A stretch of 51,640 bases of DNA, taken from positions 1 through 51,640 of the forward strand of contig DAOWFX010000042.1 of the NCBI GenBank assembly GCA_030637745.1, given 5' to 3'. Each line of letters starts with the position of its first letter. Position 1 is the first letter of the stretch. Positions 15,369-24,082 of the stretch are shown here, one piece after another. The stretch is from JAGLOK01 sp023139005 (lineage in GTDB: Bacteria; Bacillota; Clostridia; Christensenellales; UMGS416). The notes beneath the pieces are model-generated. The model was given only the letters and a program-made list of their open reading frames with translations, did not search any database and was not told the DNA's origin. The position numbers and the translations under genes were made by a program.

Positions 15369-16604
15369 ATGAATCGTGTAGTAATCACAGGCGCAGGGGC
15401 AGTTACCCCACTAGGAAATGATGCACAGGCTACCTGGCAGGGCATCAAAGAAGGCAAGTTGGGTATCGACAAGACCACGCGCTTTGATACTGAAAAGATT
15501 GGTGTATATATGACAGGCGAAGTCAAAGACTTTGACCCATCGGAGTATTTAAGCACCAGAGAAGCAAGAAGGCTGGATCGCTTTTCGCAGTTTGCATATG
15601 TTGCAGCAGCGCAAGCATGGAATGATGCAAAAGTTGATGCAGATAACTATGACAGAACAAGACTGGGTGTTGTTGTAGGCTCCGGCATGGGTGGTCTTGA
15701 AACGACGACTATCGAGTACTACAAACTGCTAGAAAAAGGACCAAAATCTATATCGCCATTATTTATACCGAAATCTATTATTAATTTAGCAGCAGGTCAT
15801 ATTTCTTTGAAATTTGGTTTGCAAGGTCCATCAACATCGATTGTTTCTGCATGCGCATCAGGAACAGATGCCATCGGAAGTGCATATCATATGATTAGAG
15901 AAGGCAGATGTGATGTCGTCATTGCAGGTGGTTCAGAAGCCGTTATCAGTGATTTTTCAATCAAGGGTTTCCACCAGATGCAGGCATTGTCTGAAAGCCA
16001 AGACAAAACAAGAGCCTCTATCCCATTTGATCGCGACAGAACAGGATTTGTAATGGGTGAAGGTGCAGCTTTCTTGATACTTGAAACATATGAAAGTGCC
16101 AAAGCACGTGGTGCAGAAATCATTGCAGAGATTGCAGGATATGGGCAAACTTGTGATGCATATCACATTACCGCGCCTCGAGAAGACGGTGCGATGGCAG
16201 CAGCTGCTATGGAAAAAGCAGTAGAAATGGCTGGACTTAAGTTAACAGATGTAGACTACATCAACGCACATGGAACTAGTACGCCACTGAATGATGCCAG
16301 TGAAACAAAAGCGATCCATGTATGTTTTGGCGATCATGCGAAGGATTTGATGGTATCATCCACCAAGTCTATGACTGGACATCTATTGGGTGCAGCAGGA
16401 GCAGTGGAAGCATTCATTTGCGCAAAAGCAGTTCAAGAAGGATTTGTCCCTGCGACAATCGGATTGGAAAATGAAGCAGACAATTGTGACCTTGACTATG
16501 TGAAGGGAAAAGGACGTGAAATAGACGTGAAATGTACATTAAGTAATTCCTTTGGGTTTGGTGGACACAATGCTGTGTTGCTAATAAAAAGACTGGAGGA
16601 CTAG
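15369..16604 (+). CDS. fabF: 3-oxoacyl-ACP synthase II (KAS II)
   Basis: This 411-residue ketosynthase has the Cys-His-His triad: SACASGTDA, INAHGTSTPLND and KSMTGHLLGAAG. It opens with RVVITGAGAVTPLG. It extends acyl-ACP by two carbons from malonyl-ACP. The start follows GAAGGAGAG. The stop abuts fabZ directly (CTAGATG). Confidence 0.95.
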   Translation: MNRVVITGAGAVTPLGNDAQATWQGIKEGKLGIDKTTRFDTEKIGVYMTGEVKDFDPSEYLSTREARRLDRFSQFAYVAAAQAWNDAKVDADNYDRTRLGVVVGSGMGGLETTTIEYYKLLEKGPKSISPLFIPKSIINLAAGHISLKFGLQGPSTSIVSACASGTDAIGSAYHMIREGRCDVVIAGGSEAVISDFSIKGFHQMQALSESQDKTRASIPFDRDRTGFVMGEGAAFLILETYESAKARGAEIIAEIAGYGQTCDAYHITAPREDGAMAAAAMEKAVEMAGLKLTDVDYINAHGTSTPLNDASETKAIHVCFGDHAKDLMVSSTKSMTGHLLGAAGAVEAFICAKAVQEGFVPATIGLENEADNCDLDYVKGKGREIDVKCTLSNSFGFGGHNAVLLIKRLED

Positions 16605-17045
16605 ATGGGACTGACATTAGAGCAAATCAAAGAAATCATACCTCATAGAGAACCGTTTCTAATGATTGATAGAGTGGAAGAATATGCACCGGGCGATTAT
16701 GCAATCGCAAGAAAAGCAGTTTCTGCTAACGAATGGTTTTTCCAAGGACACTTCAAAGACTATAAGGTAATGCCAGGTGTACTTCAAATAGAAGCCATGG
16801 CACAAGTGGGTGCTATTGCGTTGCTGTCTTGTGAGGAACACAAGGGGAAGCTTGCATTTTTTGGAGGCATTAAAAAGGCGCGCTTCAGAAGAAAGGTGCT
16901 GCCTGGGGACATGTTGATTATTCATGGGAAAGTCACAGGAGTAAAGGGAAATATCGGTTTTGGTGAAGGGAAAATCCTAGTCGATGATAAAGTAGTTGCA
17001 AGTTGTGAGTTAACATTTGCACTCCAAGATCCAAAAGACGTATAA
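16605..17045 (+). CDS. fabZ: 3-hydroxyacyl-ACP dehydratase
   Basis: This 146-residue hot-dog-fold dehydratase has the catalytic His in FFQGHFKDYKVMPGVLQIEA and the Glu in the same motif. It dehydrates 3-hydroxyacyl-ACP. No FabA, FabM or UfaA is present in the cluster, so the route to unsaturated acids is not visible here. Its ribosome binding site (GGAGG) lies inside the end of fabF, and the gene ends just before a terminator. Confidence 0.95.
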   Translation: MGLTLEQIKEIIPHREPFLMIDRVEEYAPGDYAIARKAVSANEWFFQGHFKDYKVMPGVLQIEAMAQVGAIALLSCEEHKGKLAFFGGIKKARFRRKVLPGDMLIIHGKVTGVKGNIGFGEGKILVDDKVVASCELTFALQDPKDV

Positions 17046-17048
17046 TAC

Positions 17049-17075
17049 AAAAAGACGCCTACAGCGTCTTTTTTT
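17049..17075 (+). terminator. Terminator of the acc/fab operon
   Basis: AAAAAGACGC (17049-17058), loop CTACA, GCGTCTTTTTTT (17064-17075): a strong GC-cored stem with a T-run four bases after the fabZ stop. Confidence 0.9.
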
Positions 17076-17125
17076 GTGCAAAAAAATAAAGATAGGGTAT
17101 CATACTTTTGGCATTAGGAGAAATT

Positions 17126-17524
17126 ATGAAGAAAACAGTTGCATTCATTTGCATTCACAATTCATGCAGAAGTCAGATGGCAGAAGGCTGGGCAAAAGCA
17201 ATAGGCAGTGGTGTGATGAACGTTTACTCTGCAGGTACTGAGCAATATCCTGAAGTAAAAAAGAAAGCAGTGCAGGCAATGCATGATGTTGGTGTTGATA
17301 TCTCAGCGCAATATCCAAAGCTATTGGATGAAATCCCAAATGAGTTTGACTATGTCATCACTATGGGGTGTGGTGTTATATGTCCGTATATTCCCTCAAA
17401 GCATCAAGAAGATTGGGGCATTGATGATCCATCTGGAGGTACTATGGAAGACTTCGTCAAGGCACGAGAGCTTATTCGTCAAAAAGTGGAGTCTCTGATT
17501 GAACACATTCAAGGAGATATCTAG
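17126..17524 (+). CDS. arsC: Thioredoxin-coupled arsenate reductase (LMW-PTP fold)
   Basis: This 132-residue protein carries the low-molecular-weight phosphatase loop C-x5-R (C9 to R15 in CIHNSCRS), the Asp loop (WGIDDPSGG) and a redox Cys pair (C82 and C86 in GCGVICPYIP). This combination marks arsenate reductases of the pI258 type, which reduce As(V) through a Cys cascade and thioredoxin. The start at 17126 follows TTAGGAG. No arsR or arsenite pump is next to it, so it stands alone. A plain tyrosine phosphatase role is less likely given the Cys pair. Confidence 0.8.
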   Translation: MKKTVAFICIHNSCRSQMAEGWAKAIGSGVMNVYSAGTEQYPEVKKKAVQAMHDVGVDISAQYPKLLDEIPNEFDYVITMGCGVICPYIPSKHQEDWGIDDPSGGTMEDFVKARELIRQKVESLIEHIQGDI

Positions 17525-17542
17525 AGAGTATAAGATAGAATA

Positions 17543-17560
17543 AACCTTATATTAAAGGTT
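17543..17560. repeat. Small inverted repeat before the GT4 promoter
   Basis: AACCTT-ATATTA-AAGGTT lies between arsC and the glycosyltransferase promoter. It could be a weak terminator for arsC or an operator. Confidence 0.3.
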
Positions 17561-17580
17561 GATTAAAAGCACATAAATGA

Positions 17581-17610
17581 TTACACTTTTTTATTAGAAT
17601 GATATATAAT
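17581..17610 (+). promoter_or_regulatory. Promoter of the GT4/flippase pair
   Basis: TTACAC (17581-17586), 18 bases, TATAAT (17605-17610); the gene begins about 30 bases later. Confidence 0.55.
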
Positions 17611-17639
17611 GTAGAACATATATTATTTACATATAGAAA

Positions 17640-18830
17640 ATGAAGAGGTTATTGATGATTGTAGGACAATTTGGCGAAGCCTTCCCACCGATTAACGATG
17701 GGGTTGCCCAGGTAGTAAAAAATTATGCCTATTGGTTAAACAAGAAGTATGGCAAGTCCTATGTGTCTACCTGCAATGTACCTAATGTAGTAGATGACTA
17801 CCCATATGAAGTATTGCGTTTTCGCTCTCATAGGCTAATATTCAAGCATGATTATAGAATAGGTATACCTAGGTTAGATCGCGCTTTCTATAAAAACATT
17901 ATCAATATCAAGTTTGATATTGTGCATGCACATTCTCCCTTTGCAGCAGGTAAATTGGCACTGGATATTGCAAAACGTCAAAACATACCCTCTGTGATGA
18001 CCTTTCACACCAAGCTAAAACAAGACTTCAAAGCAATCGTCAAATCATCTTTTATTGCAGATAGGATGATTGATATCGTAATGAAACAATATAGCAATGC
18101 AGAAGATGTGTGGACAGTCAGCGAAAGTGCAGTGGAGACGATGCGAGAATATGGTTACAAGGGACCTGTATATGTTGTTGAAAACGCATGTGACTTTGCA
18201 CCGGAGAAGAGGTCAAAAGAAGCGCTAGATATGATTAATCATCTGTATCACATACCCGAAGATGCAGTAGTATTTGCATTTGTTGGGCAAATGATATATC
18301 AAAAAAACATAAGATTGATAGCAAAAGCTCTGAAAATCGTTCAATGCAAGGGATGTGACTTCAGGATGCTTTTTGTGGGTGTCGGGGACAAAAAGAATGA
18401 AATGGAACGACTTATCAAATCTTATAATCTTGATGATAAGGTAATATTTACGGGCAATATCCACAATAGAGTAGTGCTAAAAAATATTTATCTTCGAAGC
18501 CAAGCTATAATATTCCCAAGTTTGTATGATGTATCATCATTGGTGATTAAGGAAGCAGCTTCTGCAAAATGTCCGATGATATTGGTTGAAAATTCAACAA
18601 CTGCACAAGGCGTTGTTGATATGGAAAATGGATTTCTAGTGCAAAACGATGAGAATTCATTGGCAGTAAAGATAGAGATGATTCTAAACAATGAAGATAT
18701 TGCAAAAAAAGCCGGTGAAGGTGCGTTCAAAACGCTCTATATCAGCTGGGAGCAATCTGTAGATAAAGCATACGAACGATATCAATATTTAATTGACAGG
18801 AAAAAATCGAGGAATTATGCAAAAAGCTAA
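17640..18830 (+). CDS. GT4-family glycosyltransferase, probably glycolipid-forming
   Basis: This 396-residue GT-B fold enzyme has an N-terminal acceptor domain (GQFGEAFPPINDGVAQVVKN, then HAHSPFAAGK) and a C-terminal donor domain with the family 4 nucleotide-sugar motif (IFPSLYDVSSLVIKEAASAK, with the E-x7-E type Glu). GT4 enzymes of this shape in Gram-positives often glucosylate diacylglycerol or assemble surface glycans. The paired flippase-domain gene, which overlaps its end, favours a lipid product. ATG 17640 has a weak site; ATG 17655, six bases after AGAGG, is an alternative. The acceptor is not determined by sequence. Confidence 0.75.
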   Translation: MKRLLMIVGQFGEAFPPINDGVAQVVKNYAYWLNKKYGKSYVSTCNVPNVVDDYPYEVLRFRSHRLIFKHDYRIGIPRLDRAFYKNIINIKFDIVHAHSPFAAGKLALDIAKRQNIPSVMTFHTKLKQDFKAIVKSSFIADRMIDIVMKQYSNAEDVWTVSESAVETMREYGYKGPVYVVENACDFAPEKRSKEALDMINHLYHIPEDAVVFAFVGQMIYQKNIRLIAKALKIVQCKGCDFRMLFVGVGDKKNEMERLIKSYNLDDKVIFTGNIHNRVVLKNIYLRSQAIIFPSLYDVSSLVIKEAASAKCPMILVENSTTAQGVVDMENGFLVQNDENSLAVKIEMILNNEDIAKKAGEGAFKTLYISWEQSVDKAYERYQYLIDRKKSRNYAKS

Positions 18831-19875
18831 AAGAAAGAGAATATTGAGGTTTGTATATATTATCGGTACCATCCTCATTATTGCACTTATTGGGGTATTT
18901 GATCAAAGCTTTATGGGAATGTTTGAAGCCATGGGGCAGCTTAATCTATTCTGGTTGTGGATGGGCATCGTATGTTTGATTTGCTTCTGGATATCCGATA
19001 GCATCTTGCTGAGTCATATTACATCCTATATCCATACGAAAATTCCCTCACTACTATCTTTGAAATTGAGCATTATCGGGCTATATTATGGCGCGCTTAC
19101 ACCATTTGCAACTGGCGGACAGCCCATGCAAGTGGTATATATGAAAAAAGAAGACATCACCTATGGTACTGCGACATGTATAGTAACGACTAAGTTTATC
19201 ATCTACGAACTATCACTATGCCTTTTTTACATTGTCGCAATGTTTTTTCGTGGTGCATATTTTTATACAAACTACAATCAAGTATTCTGGTTTACAACAC
19301 TTGGATTTATAGTCAACCTCAGTGCTGTAATATTTATAATATTTGTAATGGTAAACAGAGACTTTGCAACAAGGATATGTAAAGGGTTTGTAGGCTTCTT
19401 ACATAGAATCAAGATCATAAAAAGACCTGAAAAGGTATTGAAGACACTCAATACCAATATTGAGGAATTCCATGACAGTACAGATTATATCGTCAAGTAT
19501 AAGTGGCAAGTTGCTATTTCTGTGATATTGTCAATCATTAATCTTGCGTTCTTATTTGCCATACCGTACTTCATCTATGTCGCGTTTGGTCATAGCGAGA
19601 AGACCATCATTGATTTGATAACAATGCAATCATTTTTATATCTTGCAGTTTCATTCGTTCCGATGCCGGGTGCAGCGGGTGCATCAGAAGGTGGATTCTA
19701 CCTATTCTTCTCTGCATATTTCACTAAAGTTCCCGTGTTTGTCGCCATGTTAGTATGGCGCTTCCTGAGCTACTATACCATACTTATCGTGGGTAGCTTG
19801 CTGGTTGTCGTGGATGAAGTCATCAATTTAAAGAAACAGAAAAATGACAGTACAAATACAGAAAAATTACAATAA
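18817..19875 (+). CDS. MprF-like flippase-domain membrane protein (UPF0104)
   Basis: This 352-residue polytopic protein of the lysylphosphatidylglycerol synthase transmembrane (flippase-like) family shows about eight membrane helices and the conserved motifs GALTPFATGGQPMQV and VPMPGAAGASEGGF. MprF uses this domain to flip aminoacyl-lipids. Here the C-terminal synthase domain is absent, so the protein may flip a lipid made by another enzyme. I start it at 18817 after GAGGAATT, overlapping the glycosyltransferase by 14 bases. The tight coupling suggests that the two act on the same lipid. Confidence 0.8.
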   Translation: MQKAKRKRILRFVYIIGTILIIALIGVFDQSFMGMFEAMGQLNLFWLWMGIVCLICFWISDSILLSHITSYIHTKIPSLLSLKLSIIGLYYGALTPFATGGQPMQVVYMKKEDITYGTATCIVTTKFIIYELSLCLFYIVAMFFRGAYFYTNYNQVFWFTTLGFIVNLSAVIFIIFVMVNRDFATRICKGFVGFLHRIKIIKRPEKVLKTLNTNIEEFHDSTDYIVKYKWQVAISVILSIINLAFLFAIPYFIYVAFGHSEKTIIDLITMQSFLYLAVSFVPMPGAAGASEGGFYLFFSAYFTKVPVFVAMLVWRFLSYYTILIVGSLLVVVDEVINLKKQKNDSTNTEKLQ

Positions 19876-19903
19876 TATAACAATAACGCTACAACTTACT
19901 ACT

Positions 19904-19938
19904 GATTTGCATAAAAATGTAAATTATTTGTGCAAATC
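19904..19938. promoter_or_regulatory. Candidate operator upstream of the NRPS promoter
   Basis: GATTTGCA (19904-19911) and TGCAAATC (19931-19938) are exact inverted repeats, two helical turns apart. They end three bases before the -35 box at 19941. The spacing suits a dimeric activator or repressor; the kinase/regulator genes downstream do not encode an obvious DNA-binding partner. Confidence 0.45.
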
Positions 19939-19940
19939 GC

Positions 19941-19968
19941 TTGAAATAACAAAAATTGATTGTATAAT
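19941..19968 (+). promoter_or_regulatory. Promoter of the micropeptide-NRPS-kinase operon
   Basis: TTGAAA (19941-19946), 16 bases, perfect TATAAT (19963-19968). Transcription would start near 19976, about 50 bases before the micropeptide. Confidence 0.7.
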
Positions 19969-20027
19969 ATAAATAGTAACTTATGGGGTGGTTACTAGGG
20001 TGAAATACGTATACATTTGAGGGTACT

Positions 20028-20120
20028 ATGAAACAATTCTTCGGCACAGTTTATTTAGTCATGTTACTAAAACCTATTGTTAATATTTTAACAAACGATC
20101 TTAGTGAGTTGCGCGTATGA
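20028..20120 (+). CDS. 30-residue hydrophobic micropeptide coupled to the NRPS
   Basis: ATG 20028, after TTTGAGGG, opens a 30-codon frame: MKQFFGTVYLVMLLKPIVNI, then LTNDLSELRV. The first 22 residues form one hydrophobic helix and the tail is charged. Its TGA stop (20118-20120) overlaps the NRPS ATG (20117), so ribosomes can pass from one to the other. The NRPS has no good ribosome binding site of its own, which supports real translation. The arrangement resembles DltX, a short membrane peptide encoded just before the adenylating enzyme DltA, but the DltX C-terminal motif is not present. It could instead be only a translational leader. Confidence 0.6.
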   Translation: MKQFFGTVYLVMLLKPIVNILTNDLSELRV

Positions 20121-23100
20121 CTAGAGACTATAGTTATTATCCGCTGACATATCCACAACAGAATATTTTTAAAACAGAGACAGCTTATCCAGGCACTACT
20201 ATTGGGCTTATTACGGCAACCATGAGAATAAAAGATGATGAGCTAGATATTGAGTTAGCTGATAAAGCTATAAATCTAATTATTGAACATAATGATAGCC
20301 TAAGAGCACGAATAACAATGATAAATAGAGAGCCCAGACAATATTTTACTGATTATAAATACAAGAAATTGGAAGTTGTTGATTTGATAGGTAAACCTAT
20401 TCAAGAGCTTTATGATTTTGATTTATCGCAAACAAAAACTCCGTTTCAATTAATGGATAACCAGTTGTATAAATTCGTATTATTAAAAATAAATAAGAAT
20501 GAATTTGCTGTTTTTCTTAAGATACATCATTTGATATCAGATGGTTGGTCTACAGTAAGAATAGGTAATTATATTCTTGATTATTATGAGAAATTGCAAA
20601 ATGGTATAGAAATAGATTTTGAAAAAACACCTTCTTATAACGAATATATAGTTACAGAATCACAGTATTTGTCTGGAAATTTGTTTCAGAAAGATAAAGA
20701 GTTTTGGGCAAAGAAATTTGAAAACATTAATGAACCATCAATAATAAAACCCAGAAAATCAAGTCTCGTAAGAATTGATGCAAAACGTCGAACTTTTGTA
20801 TTACCTAAAAAGCTTGTAAGCCTCTTAAGACAATATTGTAAAGAAACAAGAACATCGATATTTGCAGTGATTATGTCTTCATTTGCTATCTACTTGAATA
20901 GAACAACTCATAAAAACAATATTTCTATAGGAACACTTGTATTGAATCGTTCTACTAGAAGACAGAAGAATACTGTGGGGATGTTTATTTCAACAGTTCC
21001 GATTTGTGTAGAGTTTGAAAGCGATATGAATTTTATAGAGTTTAACAAGGCTTTAACGAGAGAGTGGATGATGGTGCTTAAGCATCAAAAGTATCCTTTT
21101 GAATATTTATTAAAAGATGTTCGAGAAATGCATCAAGGTGTGAAAGATCTTTTTGACATTGTGTTTTCATATCAAAATGCGAGCTTTACAGAAAATACCA
21201 GTTCAAAAGAACATACATCCAGATGGCATTTTAATGCAGCACAAAGAGAATCACTAGCTGTACATATACATGATCGAGATGATATAGGTAGTTTGTTGTT
21301 GGACTATGATTATCTAATTGATCTATTTTACGAGAAAGAAATAGATTTCCTACATGATAATTTCATACGAATTCTTTGGCATGCACTTGATAATCCCCAA
21401 AAATCGATGAATAATCTTGAACTAATATCTGATTTAGAAAAGAATAGAATATTATATGAGTTTAACTCAAAAACAGTCGATTATGATAAAAGTAATACTA
21501 TAGTTGATATACTTCAAAATCAAGCCCAGAAAACACCCCAGAAGATTGCTCTGATACAAGAACAACAACAGATGACGTATGAGGAATTAAACAAGAATGC
21601 GAACATTGTGGCACATGAGTTAATTAAATATAGTGTTAAAAAAGACGATATTATTAGTGTTATCATTGAAAAATCCGTAGGAATGATTGCTGCAATTTTT
21701 GGAATTCTTAAATCAGGTGGTGCATATCTTGCTATTGAAAATGATTTCCCAAAGGATAGAAAAAAATATCTATTAGAAGATAGTAAGTCAAAAATATTAA
21801 TCACTTCAAAGGCACTATTAGGGGAAACTAAATTTGATGGTAAAGTTTTGATAATTGAAGAATTATTAGAAGATGTAAAAAATAATAAAAACCCAAATAT
21901 AGAAATCAGTCCGAATGATTTAGCATATGTCATGTACACTTCAGGAACTACAGGCAAACCAAAGGGTGTCATGATAGAGCACAAAAGTGTTGTGAACTAT
22001 GTTTATGGTTTCCAAGAAGAGTTTCAATATACAGGCGATGAAGTGGTACTTGAGCAAAGTTCATATTCCTTTGACGCTTTTGTTGAAGAGGTCTATCCAA
22101 CATTGGCAGTAGGAGCAACCTTGGTGCTTGCTAATAAATACGGCGCAAAGGATATGAATAAATTAGCAGAAAGCATTGCAAATAATAATGTTACAGTCGT
22201 GAGTGTCTCTCCATTGGTGCTTAATGAGCTTAATAAGATGGGAAGCTTTGATAGCATTAAAACGTATATCAGCGGTGGCGATGTACTAAAATATGAATAC
22301 ATGAATCATCTCATAAAAAAAGCCAAAGTGTACAATACATATGGTCCCACTGAAACAACTGTTTGTGCAACATATCATCAATGTGATGATATTGTGAAAG
22401 ACAATATTCCAATCGGAAAGCCTGTTGCGAACTATAAAACATATATTCTGGATAAAAACCTGAATCTGTTACCAATTGGTGTATCAGGAGAGCTCTATAT
22501 ATCCGGTCCCGGGCTTGCGCGGGGATATTTGAACAATCCTAAGTTAACTAAACAATTTTTCATCGACAACCCCTATTTACCTGGGGAGAAGATGTATAAA
22601 ACAAATGATATCGCACGATGGTATCCTATGGGAGAGATCGGGTATATTGGACGTGTCGATCGTCAAGTCAAGATACGTGGCATTCGTATCGAACTTGGGG
22701 AAATTGAAAGCAGATTGATTAAGCATCCCAAAATCAAATCAGCAGTGGTAATTGACAGAGAAGACGAAGACAAAAGATTCCTCTGTGCATACTACACCGT
22801 AAAAGAACCGATATCAATTCAAGATATACGAGAATATCTAAGAAAACAACTTCCCAGCTATATGGTACCTTCGTACTTTTTAGAAATGAAAAAAATACCA
22901 CTTGCAGAAAGCGGAAAAGTGAATAGTAATGCTTTGCCTGAGCTAAAGAATATGATACTCAATGAAGAAAATGACTATGTAGCACCTAAAAGTGATGTAG
23001 AAAAACGTCTAGTGAATATCGTTGAAAAAGTACTATCATTGAAAAAGATTGGAATGAATGATAACTATTTTGATTTAGGGGGAGATTCACTTTCGTTGAC

Positions 23101-24079
23101 AACACTAACATATGAGATTATTGATGAATTTGATGTGGATGTATCCCTTGAAAAACTATTCAGAGCAAATACACTCAAAGAGATTGTTGAGGCGATATTA
23201 ACTTCTGCAAAAGTAACAGAAGCAGAATCAAAAGATCGAAATATTGTTCATATGCATAAAGAAGCAGATGAGAATAAGAACATATTCTTTGTACATGATG
23301 GGATTGGTGGAATTGGTGCATACCTTGATTTATGTGACAAGTTCAGTGGATATAATACATGGGGAATTAGGGCACAATCGAGTAATCAAATTACGCCAAA
23401 GAACCTAACAATAGAAGAAATTGCTTCAAGCTATGTAATGCAGATTCTAGATGTTTGTAATGGACCTTACAATATTGCAGGTTGGTGTATCGGTGGAACT
23501 ATAGCCTTTGAGATTGTTCGGCAACTTGAAAATAAGGGCAAGAAGATCAACTCACTGATTATAATGGATGCGATTGGACCAAAGGTGTGGGAGAATGAAA
23601 AAAGATTCTCAATTGAAAGTGAAAAGCTTTTTATTTCAGAAAATTTGAAGTATAATAAATTTGTCGAAAAGAAGCACAACTATACAAGTATGGGACAACT
23701 TTGGGAAGAAGTCGCTTGGGACATTGATCATTCAATTTTAAAAGATAGCATCATTGATGATTTCATGACGCGGGTGCCAGAAGACATTGTCAACTATATG
23801 TCAGGCTACGGTTCTTCTCCTATTAAAGAGATGTTCGCCTTTGTGAATGTCATCAGAACATATCATATCGCAAGAGCGTTCTATTTCCCGATTGAAAAGA
23901 TCAGGACAGATATACACTACATACAAGCCACTAGTAACTCCGTCGTCAAAAGCCCGCACATCTGGGAAGACTATACAAATGGCAAAGCACACTATACAAA
24001 GGTAGAAGGCGATCACTATACAATGCTGAAACTAAACAAGGCAAAGCACATCGCAGAGGTCATAAGAGAATTGGTGTAG
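20117..24079 (+). CDS. Single-module NRPS, C-A-PCP-TE, predicted to load lysine
   Basis: The 1320-residue protein has a condensation domain (about 1-440, HHLISDG at 137-143) and an adenylation domain (about 470-965, YTSGTTGKPKG from 607). A carrier domain has LGGDSLS with phosphopantetheine Ser 991, and a thioesterase (about 1075-1320) has the elbow GWCIGG with Cys 1124 as nucleophile in place of the usual Ser. By alignment to the GrsA pocket I read the ten specificity residues as D-A-E-S-I-G-T-V-C-K. This differs at one position from the bacitracin synthetase lysine code I recall (DAESIGSVCK), and the Glu suits a basic side chain. A single module starting with a C domain would join lysine to an acyl or other donor or acceptor and release it. 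It is coupled to the micropeptide and followed three bases later by a sensor kinase. Confidence 0.85.
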   Translation: MTRDYSYYPLTYPQQNIFKTETAYPGTTIGLITATMRIKDDELDIELADKAINLIIEHNDSLRARITMINREPRQYFTDYKYKKLEVVDLIGKPIQELYDFDLSQTKTPFQLMDNQLYKFVLLKINKNEFAVFLKIHHLISDGWSTVRIGNYILDYYEKLQNGIEIDFEKTPSYNEYIVTESQYLSGNLFQKDKEFWAKKFENINEPSIIKPRKSSLVRIDAKRRTFVLPKKLVSLLRQYCKETRTSIFAVIMSSFAIYLNRTTHKNNISIGTLVLNRSTRRQKNTVGMFISTVPICVEFESDMNFIEFNKALTREWMMVLKHQKYPFEYLLKDVREMHQGVKDLFDIVFSYQNASFTENTSSKEHTSRWHFNAAQRESLAVHIHDRDDIGSLLLDYDYLIDLFYEKEIDFLHDNFIRILWHALDNPQKSMNNLELISDLEKNRILYEFNSKTVDYDKSNTIVDILQNQAQKTPQKIALIQEQQQMTYEELNKNANIVAHELIKYSVKKDDIISVIIEKSVGMIAAIFGILKSGGAYLAIENDFPKDRKKYLLEDSKSKILITSKALLGETKFDGKVLIIEELLEDVKNNKNPNIEISPNDLAYVMYTSGTTGKPKGVMIEHKSVVNYVYGFQEEFQYTGDEVVLEQSSYSFDAFVEEVYPTLAVGATLVLANKYGAKDMNKLAESIANNNVTVVSVSPLVLNELNKMGSFDSIKTYISGGDVLKYEYMNHLIKKAKVYNTYGPTETTVCATYHQCDDIVKDNIPIGKPVANYKTYILDKNLNLLPIGVSGELYISGPGLARGYLNNPKLTKQFFIDNPYLPGEKMYKTNDIARWYPMGEIGYIGRVDRQVKIRGIRIELGEIESRLIKHPKIKSAVVIDREDEDKRFLCAYYTVKEPISIQDIREYLRKQLPSYMVPSYFLEMKKIPLAESGKVNSNALPELKNMILNEENDYVAPKSDVEKRLVNIVEKVLSLKKIGMNDNYFDLGGDSLSLTTLTYEIIDEFDVDVSLEKLFRANTLKEIVEAILTSAKVTEAESKDRNIVHMHKEADENKNIFFVHDGIGGIGAYLDLCDKFSGYNTWGIRAQSSNQITPKNLTIEEIASSYVMQILDVCNGPYNIAGWCIGGTIAFEIVRQLENKGKKINSLIIMDAIGPKVWENEKRFSIESEKLFISENLKYNKFVEKKHNYTSMGQLWEEVAWDIDHSILKDSIIDDFMTRVPEDIVNYMSGYGSSPIKEMFAFVNVIRTYHIARAFYFPIEKIRTDIHYIQATSNSVVKSPHIWEDYTNGKAHYTKVEGDHYTMLKLNKAKHIAEVIRELV

Positions 24080-24082
24080 AAA

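Noticed and set aside
17126..17524. Arsenic resistance operon
   Set aside because: Only arsC is present; no arsR, arsB or acr3 lies next to it.
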